From positions 1,674,001 through 1,738,000 of the forward strand of contig NC_021658.1 in the NCBI RefSeq assembly GCF_000418325.1: 64,000 nucleotides of DNA, read 5' to 3'. The position numbers and the translations under genes were made by a program. This document shows positions 18,757-31,149 of this stretch, piece by piece; positions within the stretch are counted from its first letter, which is position 1; each line of letters starts with the position of its first letter. Source of the DNA: Sorangium cellulosum So0157-2. Its GTDB lineage: Bacteria; Myxococcota_A; Polyangia; Polyangiales; Polyangiaceae. The notes beneath the pieces were generated by a model. That model saw nothing but the letters and a program-made list of their open reading frames with translations, ran no database searches and was not told the origin of the DNA.

Positions 18757-19155
18757 ATGCCGACCATCAGCCAGCTCATCCGCCAAGGCCGCGAGGCCGC
18801 CCGCTACAAGACGGCCTCTCCTGCGCTCAAGTCCTGCCCGCAGCGGCGAGGCGTGTGCGTACGTGTTTATACCACGACGCCGAAGAAGCCCAACTCGGCG
18901 CTCCGCAAGGTCTGCCGTGTCAGGCTGAGCAACCAGATGGAAGTGACGAGCTACATCCCGGGCGAAGGCCACAACCTGCAGGAGCACTCGGTCGTCCTCA
19001 TCCGTGGCGGCCGCGTGAAGGACCTGCCGGGCGTGCGCTACCACGTCGTCCGCGGCACGCTCGACGCGTCCGGCGCCGCCGGGCCGAGCTCCACCAACAA
19101 AGCCACCCGCAACCGCAAGCGCTCGAAGTACGGCGTGAAGCGCCCGAAGGCCTGA
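18757..19155 (+). CDS. rpsL: 30S ribosomal protein S12
   Basis: S12 lies at the decoding centre of the small subunit. The 132-residue protein begins [12 protein letters not shown] and carries [17 protein letters not shown] and [18 protein letters not shown], the two loops where streptomycin-resistance changes occur; both have the wild-type lysines. The ending [14 protein letters not shown] is usual for the family. AGGTGG lies somewhat far (about 12 bases) before the ATG. It is first in the str-type cluster and followed by rpsG after 29 bases. Confidence 0.98.
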   Translation: MPTISQLIRQGREAARYKTASPALKSCPQRRGVCVRVYTTTPKKPNSALRKVCRVRLSNQMEVTSYIPGEGHNLQEHSVVLIRGGRVKDLPGVRYHVVRGTLDASGAAGPSSTNKATRNRKRSKYGVKRPKA

Positions 19156-19184
19156 CCGGGCGATAGCCGAGCAGAGGAACGAAG

Positions 19185-19655
19185 ATGCCCCGTCGTCGCG
19201 AAGTCCCGAAGCGGAAGATCATTCCGGACCCGAAGTACAAGGACAAGCTCGTCGCCAAGTTCACGAACTCCCTGATGCAGTCGGGCAAGAAGGCGACGGC
19301 CGAGGGGATCCTCTACGGCGCGTTCGACATCGTGCGCGACCGCTTCAAGGAGGAGCCGATCGACGTCTTCCGGAAGGCGCTCGACAACGTGAAGCCGAAG
19401 CTCGAGGTGAAGAGCCGGCGCGTCGGCGGCGCGACCTACCAGGTCCCCGTCGAGGTCCGCCCGGAGCGGCGCGTCGCGCTGGCGATGCGGTGGCTCGTGA
19501 CCTACTCCCGCGGCCGCGGCGAGAAGACGATGCGCGAGCGGCTCGCCGCCGAGCTCGTCGATGCGGCGCAGAACCGCGGCAACGCGGTCAAGAAGCGCGA
19601 CGATACGCACAAGATGGCGGAGGCCAACAAGGCGTTCGCCCACTACCGGTGGTAG
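19185..19655 (+). CDS. rpsG: 30S ribosomal protein S7
   Basis: S7 nucleates assembly of the 30S head and contacts tRNA at the E site. The 156-residue protein starts [18 protein letters not shown] and contains [35 protein letters not shown] and [13 protein letters not shown], full length for the family. AGAGGAACGAAG upstream supplies the ribosome binding site. A 318-base gap with a strong hairpin separates it from fusA. Confidence 0.98.
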   Translation: MPRRREVPKRKIIPDPKYKDKLVAKFTNSLMQSGKKATAEGILYGAFDIVRDRFKEEPIDVFRKALDNVKPKLEVKSRRVGGATYQVPVEVRPERRVALAMRWLVTYSRGRGEKTMRERLAAELVDAAQNRGNAVKKRDDTHKMAEANKAFAHYRW

Positions 19656-19857
19656 GTGAGCGAGGCGGCCAGCGCGGATCCCGGATCTGCGCTGGTTCGT
19701 CCATTTGACGGTTCGTCACGTCGCATTCCCAGGCGAGGAGACGCGTAGAGCGAGATGGCACAGTCGACATAAGGATCGGGTTACAGAGCCGGTCTTCTCG
19801 AGGGAGCGCGACAGCGCTCGCCGCCCGGAGACCTAGAAAAGCTGCTGCTGTACCCCG

Positions 19858-19920
19858 ACACCCTCTCCAGGTTCAAGTGCCCGCCACAACGGAGGCGGGA
19901 CGGGCTGGAGAGGGTGTTTT
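19858..19920 (+). terminator. 13-bp hairpin plus U tract upstream of fusA (terminator/attenuator)
   Basis: ACACCCTCTCCAG (19858-19870) pairs perfectly with CTGGAGAGGGTGT (19905-19917) and is followed by TTTT. The 34-base loop holds a smaller CCCGCC/GGCGGG hairpin. The structure sits 53 bases before the fusA start, so it may end the rpsL-rpsG transcript or attenuate fusA-tuf and the S10 genes. The remainder of 19656-19973 shows no ORF or tRNA. Confidence 0.6.
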
Positions 19921-19973
19921 GCATCCTGAGTCCGGAACCCTCACCCCACGCATCACACGACGGAGAAGGAAAA

Positions 19974-22088
19974 GTGGCACGCGAGTACAGCCTGGAACGG
20001 ACGCGCAACATCGGGATCATGGCCCACATCGACGCGGGCAAGACGACGGTCACCGAGCGCATCCTTTATTACTCGGGTGTCAACTACAAGCTCGGCGAGG
20101 TCCACGAGGGCGCCGCCACGATGGACTGGATGGTCCAGGAGCAGGAGCGCGGCATCACCATCACGTCCGCCGCGACGAACTGCTTCTGGTCGCCGGAGCA
20201 GGGGCCCCAGAAGGGCGTCTCTCACCGGATCAACATCATCGACACCCCCGGGCACGTCGACTTCACGATCGAGGTCGAGCGCAGCCTCCGCGTGCTCGAC
20301 GGCGCGGTCGCGGTGTTCGACGGCGGCAACGGCGTCGAGCCGCAGAGCGAGACCGTCTGGCGGCAGGCGGACAAGTACGGCGTCCCCCGCATCGCGTTCA
20401 TCAACAAGATGGACAAGGTCGGCGCCGACTTCGAGATGTGCGTCGACTCGATCCGCGAGCGCCTCGGCGCGAACCCGGTGGCGATCCACTACCCGCTCGG
20501 CGCGGAGGACTCGTTCCGCGGCGTCATCGACCTCGTGACCCTCCGGGCCGCCGTCTTCGACGAGGAGACGAAGGGCCAGCGCTACGAGTGGCAGGAGATC
20601 CCGGCCGACCTCTTGCCGCGGTGCAAGGAGCTCCGGGAGAAGCTCATCGAGGCGTGCGCCGACGCGAGCGACAAGGTGATGGAGAAGTTCATCGCCGGCG
20701 ACTTCGACCAGATCACCGAGGAGGAGATCCACGCGGCGCTCCGCGCGGGCACCCTCGGCTTCAAGTTCGTCCCGGTCCTGTGCGGCTCGGCGTTCAAGAA
20801 CAAGGGGGTTCAGCTGCTGCTCGACGGCGTGGTGAACTACCTGCCGTCGCCGGTCGAGATCCCGGCCGTCGAGGGGACGCTGCCCGACAAGAAGGACAAG
20901 GTCGTCGCGCGCAAGGCGGGCGACGACGAGCCGTTCGCCGCCCTGGCGTTCAAGATCATGAACGACCAGTTCGGCAACCTCACCTTCTTCCGCGTCTACT
21001 CCGGCACGACGAAGAGCGGCGTCAGCGTGCTCAACTCGACCCGAGGCAAGCGGGAGCGGTTCGGGCGCATCCTCCGGATGCACGCGAACAAGCGCGAGGA
21101 GATCGACGTCTGCTACGCGGGCAACATCTACGCCGCCGTCGGGCTGCGCGACACCCGCACCGGGGACACGCTCTGCGACGAGAAGCACCCGATCGTGCTG
21201 GAGCGGATGGAGTTCCCCGACCCGGTGATCTCGATCGCCATCGAGCCGAAGACCAAGGTCGATCTCGACAAGCTCGGGCTCAGCCTGCAGAAGCTCGCGT
21301 ATGAAGATCCCTCGTTCCGCACCTTCACGAACGAGGACACGGGGCAGACGATCATCGCCGGGATGGGCGAGCTCCACCTGGAGATCATCGTCGACCGCCT
21401 GAAGCGCGAGTTCAAGGTCGACGCCAACGTCGGCAAGCCCGAGGTCGCCTACCGCGAGACCATCTCGAAGAAGGCGACCGACGTCGAGGGGCGCTTCGTC
21501 CGGCAGTCGGGCGGGCACGGCCAGTTCGGCCACGTGCGCATCGACATCGAGCCGGCCGAGCGCGGCGCGGGCTTCGTGTTCGAAAACGACATCGTCGGCG
21601 GCATCATCCCGAAGGAGTTCATCCCCTCGATCGAGAAGGGCATCCGGGACGCGATGGGCCGCGGCGTGCTCGCGGGCTACCCGGTCGTCGACATCAAGGT
21701 GCGGCTCCACTTCGGCAGCTACCACGAGGTCGACTCCTCGGGGCCCGCGTTCGAGGTCGCCGCGTCGATGGCCTTCCAGGAGGGCGCGAAGCGGGCGGGC
21801 CTCGTGCTCCTCGAGCCGATGATGGCCGTCGAGGTCGTCTCTCCCGAGAACTACCTCGGGGACGTCATCGGCGACCTCAACTCGCGACGTGGCCGCATCC
21901 TCGATATGGGGCAACGCGCGAACACCCGGGTGATCCGCGCGGAGGTCCCGCTCGCCACCATGTTCGGTTACGCGACCGACGTCCGTTCCAAGACGCAGGG
22001 CCGCGCGACTCATTCGATGCAGTTCTCTCATTACGCACCGGTTCCGGCCGCGATCCAGGAAGAGATCGTCGCCAAGCAGCGAGGTTAA
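19974..22088 (+). CDS. fusA: Elongation factor G
   Basis: EF-G is the GTPase that drives translocation. The 704-residue protein has all five domains' worth of length: P-loop AHIDAGKT, switch [29 protein letters not shown], and domain IV/V motifs such as [16 protein letters not shown] and [17 protein letters not shown]. The GTG at 19974 follows GGAGAAGGAAAA; an upstream in-frame ATG at 19914 falls inside the hairpin and adds non-family sequence. tuf follows after nine bases. Confidence 0.98.
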   Translation: MAREYSLERTRNIGIMAHIDAGKTTVTERILYYSGVNYKLGEVHEGAATMDWMVQEQERGITITSAATNCFWSPEQGPQKGVSHRINIIDTPGHVDFTIEVERSLRVLDGAVAVFDGGNGVEPQSETVWRQADKYGVPRIAFINKMDKVGADFEMCVDSIRERLGANPVAIHYPLGAEDSFRGVIDLVTLRAAVFDEETKGQRYEWQEIPADLLPRCKELREKLIEACADASDKVMEKFIAGDFDQITEEEIHAALRAGTLGFKFVPVLCGSAFKNKGVQLLLDGVVNYLPSPVEIPAVEGTLPDKKDKVVARKAGDDEPFAALAFKIMNDQFGNLTFFRVYSGTTKSGVSVLNSTRGKRERFGRILRMHANKREEIDVCYAGNIYAAVGLRDTRTGDTLCDEKHPIVLERMEFPDPVISIAIEPKTKVDLDKLGLSLQKLAYEDPSFRTFTNEDTGQTIIAGMGELHLEIIVDRLKREFKVDANVGKPEVAYRETISKKATDVEGRFVRQSGGHGQFGHVRIDIEPAERGAGFVFENDIVGGIIPKEFIPSIEKGIRDAMGRGVLAGYPVVDIKVRLHFGSYHEVDSSGPAFEVAASMAFQEGAKRAGLVLLEPMMAVEVVSPENYLGDVIGDLNSRRGRILDMGQRANTRVIRAEVPLATMFGYATDVRSKTQGRATHSMQFSHYAPVPAAIQEEIVAKQRG

Positions 22089-22097
22089 GAAGACGCC

Positions 22098-23288
<1,191 letters not shown>

Positions 23289-23298
23289 GAAGAGCACC

Positions 23299-23610
<312 letters not shown>

Positions 23611-23623
23611 GAGTCCAGGTACC

Positions 23624-24247
23624 ATGAAGGTTACCGTCTACAACCTCAAGCGGGAGCAGGTCGGCGAGCTCGACCTCTCGGACGAGGTCTTCGGGACCGA
23701 GGTGAAGGAGCACCTCTTCTACGAGGTCGTGAAGGCGCAGCTCGCCTCTCGCCGCTCGGGCACCAAGGCCACCAAGGAGCGGAGCGCGGTCGCCGGCTCC
23801 ACGAAGAAGCTCTATCGCCAGAAGGGCACCGGCCGCGCTCGCCAGGGCTCGATCCGCGCGCCGCACCACTCGGGCGGCGGCATGGCGCACGCCCTGGAGC
23901 CGAAGGACTGGTCGTACCGTCCGCCCCGCAAGGTGCGCATCGGCGCCCTGAAGAGCGCGCTCTCCCTCTTCGCGAAGGAGGGCCGGCTCATCGTGCTCGA
24001 CAGCCTGGAGGTCCCCGAGGTCAAGACCAAGGCGATCGCGGCCACGCTCACGACGCTGCAGGCGGACAAGAAGTCGCTGGTCGTCGACACGGCCGGGAAC
24101 GAGAAGCTGGTGAAGAGCCTCCGCAACCTGGAGAACCACCAGTATCTGCCGCCGGAGGGGGTCAACGTGTACGACCTCCTCAGGCACGACCACCTCATCG
24201 TCTCGAGGGACGCCGCCAAGGCGCTCGAGGCGCGTTGCCTTCGCTAG
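23624..24247 (+). CDS. rplD: 50S ribosomal protein L4
   Basis: L4 lines the peptide exit tunnel and in some bacteria regulates its own operon. The 207-residue protein has the tunnel loop KLYRQKGTGRARQGSIRAPH, GGGMAHALEPKDWSY and a C-terminal Rossmann-like part ending KALEARCLR. The ATG follows a GGAG. It lies directly after rpsJ with no rplC between them, so the assembly partner L3 must be encoded elsewhere. Confidence 0.97.
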   Translation: MKVTVYNLKREQVGELDLSDEVFGTEVKEHLFYEVVKAQLASRRSGTKATKERSAVAGSTKKLYRQKGTGRARQGSIRAPHHSGGGMAHALEPKDWSYRPPRKVRIGALKSALSLFAKEGRLIVLDSLEVPEVKTKAIAATLTTLQADKKSLVVDTAGNEKLVKSLRNLENHQYLPPEGVNVYDLLRHDHLIVSRDAAKALEARCLR

Positions 24248-24262
24248 TCAGGGGAGTCCGCC

Positions 24263-24559
24263 ATGCAGCCCGAGCAGATCATCCGCCGGCCCATCATCCT
24301 CACGGAGAAATCGAGCCGGCTCCGCGACCAAGGCAACAAGGTCATCTTTGAGGTCCGCCGCGAGGCGAACAAGATCCAGATCAAGGACGCCATCCAGACG
24401 CTCTTCAAGGTGGGCGTGGTGGACGTCAACACCATGATCATGCGCGGCAAGGAAAAGCGCATGGGGCGCGGCTACGCGAAGCTGCGTAATTGGAAGAAGG
24501 CGATCGTCACCCTCAAGGAGGGCGACGAGATCCAGTTCTTCGACGAGAAGGCGGAATAG
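24263..24559 (+). CDS. rplW: 50S ribosomal protein L23
   Basis: L23 sits at the tunnel exit and docks trigger factor and SRP. The 98-residue protein has [34 protein letters not shown] and [20 protein letters not shown], typical of the family. The ATG lies 15 bases after rplD, behind a GGGGAG. Confidence 0.97.
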   Translation: MQPEQIIRRPIILTEKSSRLRDQGNKVIFEVRREANKIQIKDAIQTLFKVGVVDVNTMIMRGKEKRMGRGYAKLRNWKKAIVTLKEGDEIQFFDEKAE

Positions 24560-24561
24560 CC

Positions 24562-25392
24562 ATGGGAATCAGATCCTTCAAGCCGACCTCGCCGGCGCGG
24601 CGCTACTACTCGGTCAGCGACTTCAAGGACATCACGAAAGTCGAACCCGAGCGGTCGTTGCTCGAGCAGCAGACGTCCACCGGCGGCCGGAACAACAACG
24701 GCCGCATCACGTCGCGGTTCCGCGGCGGCGGTCACAAGCAGCGCTACCGGATCATCGATTTCCGGCGCGACAAGATCGGCGTCCCGGCGAAGGTCGCCGC
24801 GATCGAGTACGACCCGAACCGGACGGCGCGCATCGCGCTCCTGCACTACGTGGACGGCGAGAAGCGCTACATCCTGGCGCCCGACGGCCTCGCGGTCGGG
24901 GCGACGCTGCTCGCGAGCCGGAACGCGGACATCAAGCCGGGCAACAGCCTGACGCTCCGCTTCATCCCGCCCGGCACCTCCATCCACAACGTGGAGGTCA
25001 AGAAGGGCAAGGGCGGCCAGCTCGTGCGCTCGGCCGGCGTCGCCGCGCAGCTCATGGCGAAGGACGGCGACTACGCGCAGGTCCGCCTCCCGAGCGGCGA
25101 GATCCGCAAGGTGCACCTCGACTGCCGCGCCACGATCGGGCAGGTGTCGAACTCCGAGCACGCAAACATCAGCCTGGGCAAGGCGGGGCGCTCCCGCTGG
25201 CTCGGTCGCCGGCCGCACAACCGCGGCGTGACGATGAACCCCGTCGATCATCCGATGGGCGGCGGTGAGGGCCGGACGAGCGGCGGGCGCCACCCGTGCT
25301 CGCCGTGGGGTCAGCTCGCCAAGGGCCTCAAGACGCGGAACAACAAGCGCACCGACACGATGATCGTCCGGCGGCGCGGGACCAAGGGTTAG
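24562..25392 (+). CDS. rplB: 50S ribosomal protein L2
   Basis: L2 is needed for subunit joining and for the peptidyl-transferase centre. The 276-residue protein shows [36 protein letters not shown], the [13 protein letters not shown] region and the C-terminal [17 protein letters not shown]. The first His of the HPHGGGEG motif (His229 in E. coli) is kept; the second is Met. It starts two bases after the rplW stop. Confidence 0.97.
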   Translation: MGIRSFKPTSPARRYYSVSDFKDITKVEPERSLLEQQTSTGGRNNNGRITSRFRGGGHKQRYRIIDFRRDKIGVPAKVAAIEYDPNRTARIALLHYVDGEKRYILAPDGLAVGATLLASRNADIKPGNSLTLRFIPPGTSIHNVEVKKGKGGQLVRSAGVAAQLMAKDGDYAQVRLPSGEIRKVHLDCRATIGQVSNSEHANISLGKAGRSRWLGRRPHNRGVTMNPVDHPMGGGEGRTSGGRHPCSPWGQLAKGLKTRNNKRTDTMIVRRRGTKG

Positions 25393-25394
25393 TC

Positions 25395-25694
25395 ATGCCG
25401 AGGAGCATCAAGAAGGGGCCCTTCATCGACGGTCACCTGCTGGAGAAGATCCAGGCGGCCCAGGCGACCAACGCCAAGAAGGTGATCAAGACGTGGTCGC
25501 GCCGCTCGACGATTCTGCCCGAGTCGGTCGGCCTGACCTTCGCCGTGCACAACGGGAGGAAGTTCGTCCCCGTGTTCGTCACGGAGAACATGGTCGGCCA
25601 CAAGCTGGGCGAGTTCGCGCCGACGCGCACGTTCCACGGCCACTCCGGGGACAAGAAGTCCAAGGTCGCCAAGGGCGGCCCTGGCGGTCGCTGA
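25395..25694 (+). CDS. rpsS: 30S ribosomal protein S19
   Basis: S19 binds 16S rRNA in the 30S head. The 99-residue protein begins [18 protein letters not shown] and contains [23 protein letters not shown] and [18 protein letters not shown]. Start and stop of neighbours are separated by two bases. It is the last gene of the cluster: rplV, rpsC and the rest of the S10 operon do not follow, and tandem hairpins plus a T-rich stretch end transcription. Confidence 0.97.
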   Translation: MPRSIKKGPFIDGHLLEKIQAAQATNAKKVIKTWSRRSTILPESVGLTFAVHNGRKFVPVFVTENMVGHKLGEFAPTRTFHGHSGDKKSKVAKGGPGGR

Positions 25695-25766
25695 TCGCTC
25701 CGCGGTAGCGCGAGCGATCGACGGCAGGCGGGCGGGGTCGCGGCAGCGATCCCGCCCGTTCGTTTT
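25693..25766 (+). terminator. Tandem hairpins ending the ribosomal cluster
   Basis: A perfect 8-bp stem (GATCGCTC at 25693-25700, GAGCGATC at 25712-25719) is followed by an 11-bp stem with one wobble (25731-25741 / 25746-25756), a GGCA loop and CGTTCGTTTT. This is a clear intrinsic terminator. Confidence 0.8.
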
Positions 25767-25790
25767 GCAGCCGAGCTGGGGTGGGCGGAG

Positions 25791-26834
25791 CTAGAACGTG
25801 CCGCGCAGGCCGGCGAAGCCGGGCCCGACGAGCAGCTGCGTCGAGGCGGCGTTGCGCTGCGGCTCGCCGGCGCTGCCGCCCGTGAGGCTCAGGACCAGCA
25901 GCGTGGTGCCCGCGACGAGCCCGATCGCGCCGACCACGACCCCGACGTTCGCGACCGTCTGCTGGGCCTTGCCCGCATCGACGTCGTCCTTCCGCTCGAT
26001 GGGGCAGGGGCCCTGGCAGCTCTCGGCGAGATCGCTGTAGGTGCTGTTCGCCATCAAGCCGGCGACCGTGAACACCGCGAGCCCCGCCACGCCCACGCCG
26101 CCGGCGGCATAGGCGTAAGGGCGCAGGTACGCCCGCGCCGAGGGCGCCTCCTCGGGCAAGCTCGACCCCTCGTCGAGGAGCGCCGGACCGCCGTCCGCAG
26201 CGCCGGCCTGGCCGGGCTCCTCCGGGTCGAGCTTGACGGTCTTCGCTTCACCCGCGGAGAGGTCCAGGGTCTGCGGGATCGAGGTGGTCCTCGTGCGCAG
26301 GACGACCTCGGTCTTGCCGGGCTTGACCGGGAACGGCTTGCCCCAGCGCTCGCGCGGGACGTCCTTGCCGGCGATCGAGACGGAGATCGCGGCGTCCGGG
26401 CGCGCCACCGCGACCGTCACGAGCGCGATCTTGCGCGCGAGCTCGTCGCGCTCGAGCTGCGCCGTCTGCTCCGTCTGAGCGTAGCGCGGCTCGGCCGCCG
26501 CGCGGGCCCCGGCCTCCGCCGCGACCTGCTCGAACTCGAGGTACGCCTCGGTGTGCTCGCCCAGGTCCGCGAGGCAGCGCGCGATGTAGAGGCGTGAGTT
26601 CGGGCTCGCCACCGCGGCGTACGAGGCCCGGAACTGCTCCAGCGCGAGCGCGTAGCGCTTGCCCTCGTAGAGGGCCGCGCCCTTCTTGAAGAGGCTCTGC
26701 GCCTTCTCCACCGCGTCCGGCGACGGCGTGGCCGCGGGGGCGTCCGCGCCCGCTGCGGGCGCGGGGAGCGTGCACAGGCAGAGGCAAGACGCCGCACCGA
26801 AGAGCAGCGCACGGAGCCAGGGTCGAGGTCGCAC
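25791..26834 (-). CDS. Secreted TPR-like protein with two C-terminal TM helices
   Basis: The 347-residue product has a signal peptide (ASCLCLCTLPAPAAGA), a TPR-like region (AQSLFKKGAALYEGKRYALALEQFRASY), a PEGA-like beta region (VSVSIAGKDVPRERWG) and two hydrophobic helices (AAGGVGVAGLAVFTVAGLM and VGVVVGAIGLVAGTTLLVL), ending GFAGLRGTF. The GTG start lies five bases after the stop of the pseudokinase-kinase gene, so they form an operon. It probably works with that kinase at the envelope. No enzyme motif is seen. Confidence 0.8.
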   Translation of the reverse strand: MRPRPWLRALLFGAASCLCLCTLPAPAAGADAPAATPSPDAVEKAQSLFKKGAALYEGKRYALALEQFRASYAAVASPNSRLYIARCLADLGEHTEAYLEFEQVAAEAGARAAAEPRYAQTEQTAQLERDELARKIALVTVAVARPDAAISVSIAGKDVPRERWGKPFPVKPGKTEVVLRTRTTSIPQTLDLSAGEAKTVKLDPEEPGQAGAADGGPALLDEGSSLPEEAPSARAYLRPYAYAAGGVGVAGLAVFTVAGLMANSTYSDLAESCQGPCPIERKDDVDAGKAQQTVANVGVVVGAIGLVAGTTLLVLSLTGGSAGEPQRNAASTQLLVGPGFAGLRGTF

Positions 26835-26839
26835 GGTGG

Positions 26840-29800
26840 TCAGATACCCGAGGGGTTGTACTTCTTTTTGGTGGTCGATTTGGCCGTCGATGCCGGCTTG
26901 GGCGCAGGCTTCGTCGAGGTGGACGCCGGCCGAGGCCGCGCGGTCGACCCGGGGCGCGCGGTCGACGTGGGGCGCGCGGCCTGCGCCGCCGCGGGCGCCG
27001 GCGTTGGCGCCGGGGGCGCCTTGGCCGCCGGGGGCGGCGGCTCGTCAGGAGGCGCGGCGGCAGGCGCCGGCGCGTCGTCAGGACGCGCGGCGGCAGGCGC
27101 CGGCGGCTCCTCGGGAGGCGGCGGCGGCGCTGCCTGCGGAGGGTCCGCGGTCGCGGGCGGCGCGGCCGGCACGGCCTCCGCCGCGCTCGTGGTCGCGCCC
27201 GCCCGCGGGCGCGGCGGAAGCCGTGGTCTCGGGCGCGGGCAGCGCGTCGACGCGCGCCTTGCCGCCCTCCGAGGTCGCGCGCTCGTCGCCGCCGCGCACG
27301 ACCAGCGCCACGGCGCCGATCGCCACGCAGAACAGCGCCGCGCCGGCCACGATGAGCTGGAGCCGCTTGCGTCGCTGCCCGGTCTCGAACGACCGGTCGA
27401 CGGCCGTGACCTCGCCGATGTCGTTGGCCAGGCTGCGGGAGCCGCCCCGCGTGAAGCGCGCGCCGAGCGCCGCCGCCCTGGAGGCGGGCGGGTCCGCCGC
27501 CGCGAGCACCTTCGTGGCGGGCATGCCGGCCGCCGGGAGGACCCGCGGCACGGACGAGCCGAGCGGCTTGCCGTCGCGCGAGGAGGGCCGCGGGCTCGAC
27601 GGCTCGGCCGGCTCGGCGGGCGAGATGTCGGCCTGCAGCGCGGGCGCGATGATGAGCCGCGGCGGAGGCTCGGCGGGCTTCGCCGGCGCGGCGATCTCCT
27701 CGAGCGAGATCGGCTCCAGGCTGACGGGGCTCTCCTCTTCCTGCGCAGCAGCGGTGGGCGCCGCAGCGGCGCTCGAGGCCGCGTCGGCGCCGGCCGGCAC
27801 CGCCGTCGCGGGGGCCGCCGCGCCGGCGGCGGCCGCGCCCTCGCGCGCGCCGGGGCCCGGGTCGAGCGGCGCGGCGTGGAGATCCGGCGAGGCGCCGGAG
27901 CGCGGCTCCGAGTTCAGGGCCGCGCCGGCGTCGACGGCGGCGATCGCGTCGCGGAGCTCCTGCGCGCGCTTCGACTGGATCTCGCCGATCGCCTGCCGCA
28001 CGAAGGCCGCGACGTCCTCGTCGGTCGTGGGCTCGCCGAGCGTCGACGCCACCTGATCGATCGCCCGCTGCATCTCGGCGCACGTCGAGAAGCGGTTCTC
28101 GCGATCCTTCTCGAGCGCCTTGAGGATGATCCGCTCGAGCTCGGGGTGGATCGCGCCGTTCAGCTCGCGCGGGGGGAGCGGGTTCTTGATCGTGATGTTC
28201 TCGACGGTCGAGAGCTCGGTCTCGGCGCGGAACGGGTGCAGGCCCGTCGTGAGCACGTACAGCAGCGCGCCGAGCGAGAAGATGTCGCTCCGGCGATCGA
28301 TGGGGAGCCCGCCGAGCTGCTCGGGCGACAGGTACGGCGTCTTCCCCTTGATGATGCCGCCGGCGCGCGTGACGTGCAGGCGCCCCTTCGACTTCGCCAC
28401 GCCGAAGTCGACGATCTTCACGAAGCCGGCGGTCGAGATGAGCACGTTCGCCGGCGAGATGTCGCGGTGGACCAGGTCGAGCAGCGCGCCGCTGTCGTCG
28501 CGGAGCTCGTGCGCGTTGTGGAGGCCCGCGCAGATCTGGGAGGCGATGCGGAGCACGATCCGCTGCGGGATGCCGCCGAGCCGCTTGGCGGCCTTCTGCA
28601 GCGTGCCGGCCGTCTCGCCGTCGACCCACTCCATGACGATGTAGAGGACGTCGTCCTCCTCGCCGAGGTCGAGGATCTCGACCACGTTGGGGTGCCGGAT
28701 GCGCGCCGCGACCCGCGCCTCGTCGAGGAACATCGACTCGAAGTCGGGGTCGTCGGAGACGTCGGGCAGCATCGTCTTGATCGCGACGATCTTCCGGAAG
28801 CCGCGGGTGCCCTGCAGGCGCGCGGCCCAGACGGCCGCCATGCCTCCCTTGGCGACCGGCATGAGGATCTCGTACCGGCCGAGGGTGCTCCCCGGCCCGA
28901 GGCGGTCGACCGCCGACGCGGCGCGACCCCACAGCTTCGTCGGGCCCTGGGCTCCCGTCGGCGTGTGGAGCGTCCTGCCGGAGGTCGGCGCCGGCTCGCC
29001 GCCGAGCGCGAGCTCCTGCGCCGCCGGCGCAGCCGCCCCGCCGCCAAGAGGGGCGAACACCGGCGCGGGCGGAGCCTTCAGCGCGGCAGGGCTGGCCGGC
29101 GAGGTGGACGACGCCGGCCCAGGAGCGGGCGGCGCCTGGAGCGGCGCAGGCGGCGCGGCGGGCGCGGGGGTCGCCGGCGCGGTGGTCGCCGCGGCGGGCG
29201 CAGCGGCCGGCGCGGGCGCTGCGGGGGACCGCGGCATGATCGGCGCCACGGGCGCCGCGGGCACCACCGGCGCGCGCGGCGTGGCCGGCGCCGGCGATGC
29301 CGCGGGCGCGCCGGCGGCGCGCGGCGCCGGCGGCACGGCGGGCACCACCGGGACGCGCGGCGCGGCAGGAGCCGGCGGCGCCGCGGGCGGCACGGGCACG
29401 CGCGGCGTCAGCGGGCTCGCCGCGGTCGCAGGCCCGGCGGCCGCGGGCGCCGCAGCGCCAGAAGCCGCGGACGGCGACGGCACCCCTCGCGGGGCCGGCG
29501 GGCGCGGCGGCCTCGGGAGCGGCGCGGCCGGAACGGGCGTCGGCCGCCTCGGGACCGTGCCTTCGGCCGGCGTCGGCGTCATCCGCGCCGCAACGAGGCC
29601 GTCCCCCGGATCGCCGGGCCGCGGCACGCCCGGCCGCGCAGGCGGCTGCTCCTTCCGCGCGGCCGTCGGCGCGGGGACCTCGGGCCTCGCCGCGGCGGCG
29701 TCGCGGCCCTCCGTCCTCTCGCTCGACAGCTCGATCCGCGGCAGCGTCGCCGCAGGGGGCCGCGGCGCGGGCGAGCCGCGGCCGGCGACGTCGTCCGGCG

Positions 29801-31149
29801 AGCCCCAGTCGACGTCCACGTCCACGTCGGCGTGCGCCGCCGGCCCGGCGCCGTTCGACGCGCCGGCCCCTGCCTTGGCCGCGAGGCCGTTCTTCAGCGC
29901 CGCGGCCTCCTTCGGCGCGGTCGCGCCGCCCGACGGGCGGAGCTGGCTCGCGGCGACCGCGCCGAAGGAGGCCGCGTCCGGCGCCCGCGACCGCCGGCGG
30001 GCCTGGCGTCCCACGCGGGCGCGGAGACGGCGCGGTGATCGCGTGGCGCGGGCCATCGCCGCGCGGGGAGAGCGCGCTCTCGACCCCGGGGATCGCCACG
30101 CCCACCAGCGTCGCGCCGCGCGCGCGCGGCGGCGGCGGCGACAGCGGCGACCCGGCCGCGCCGGCGGCGCCCGCCATCGCCGCCGCGATCATCGTCCTGC
30201 GCGGCTCGATCGTCTTGCCGGCCAGCCGGCTCACCGTCGCGGCGACGTCCTCCGCCGCGGCGACCCGCCCCGCGCCCGCGGCCTCGAGCGCCGCGAGCAT
30301 CGCCGACGCGCTCTCGAACCGGCGCGCCGGATCGCGCTCGAGCGCGGTCCGGACGACCTCGGCGACCTCGGCCGGGACGGCGCCGGCCGCGAGCGGCGGG
30401 ATGGGCGCGTTCTGCACCTTCTGGATGACCGCGGACTCCAGCTTCGACGAGAACAGCCGCTGCCGCGCGAGCAGCTCCCAGAGGATCACGCCGACCGAGA
30501 AGAGATCGGCGGGCGGATCGAGCGGGGCGGCCGCGTGCGCCGCCATCGCCTTGACCCGCTCCGGCGCGGCATAGGCCAGGCGATCGGGGTTCCTCGTCCC
30601 CATGGGCGCGAGCCCGGCGATGGCCCGCGCGACGCCGAGCCCGCTCACCCGCGCGACGCCGTCGATGCCGACGGTGACGTGGGTCGGGTTCAGCTCGCCA
30701 TGCACGAGCGGCGCCGGCTCGGTCGCGTGCGCGGACGCGAGCGCGCGCAGCACGTCGACCCCGATCCGGAGCGCGACCGGGAGCGGCAGCCCCTCGGCGC
30801 CGGCCGCCGAGACGAGCGCGCCGAGCGGCTCGCCCTCCACGTACTCCGAGACGATGAAGACCTCGCCGTCGGCGACGCGCGCGTCGACCACCGAGAGCAC
30901 GTTGGGGAAGCGGACCTGCTGCGCCATCCCGGCCTCGCGGAGGATGCCGTCCGCGGTCTCGGGCTTCTTCGTGAGGTGCCGGTAGATGCGCAGGATCGTG
31001 ACCGGCGAGGCGCTCGTCGCCTCACCATCGTCGGACGCCGCCCGCGCGAGCCACGTGGACCCGATCCCGCCGCCGGAGAGCTCTTTCAGCAGCTCATAAT
31101 TGCCGAGTCGCGAAGCAGAGCCCGCACCGGGCGGCCTGTCGAGCGCCAT
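26840..31149 (-). CDS. Tandem pseudokinase-kinase membrane protein (two frameshifts)
   Basis: The reconstructed protein of about 1436 residues has an N-terminal kinase fold (about 15-290) with key residues lost: SGGGIGSTW loop, TILRIY for VAIK, HGELNPTH for HRDxKPxN, VSGLGVAR for DFG. After about 450 residues of Ala/Pro linker comes an intact kinase (about 740-1010): GGMAAVW, VAIKTM, HRDISPAN, DFGVAK, SPEQ. A TM helix near 1266 (IVAGAALFCVAIGAVALVV) and a Pro-rich tail ending KKKYNPSGI follow. Frames change by one base near 29985 and near 27200. Read literally, the first frame would run on as non-biological sequence, so two indels are more likely than two overlapping genes. The ATG at 31149 is nine bases after TAGCAT. 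Confidence 0.75.

Noticed and set aside
26856..30038. 1060-residue plus-strand frame antisense to the pseudokinase-kinase gene
   Set aside because: The minus strand shows conserved kinase motifs; the plus frame does not.
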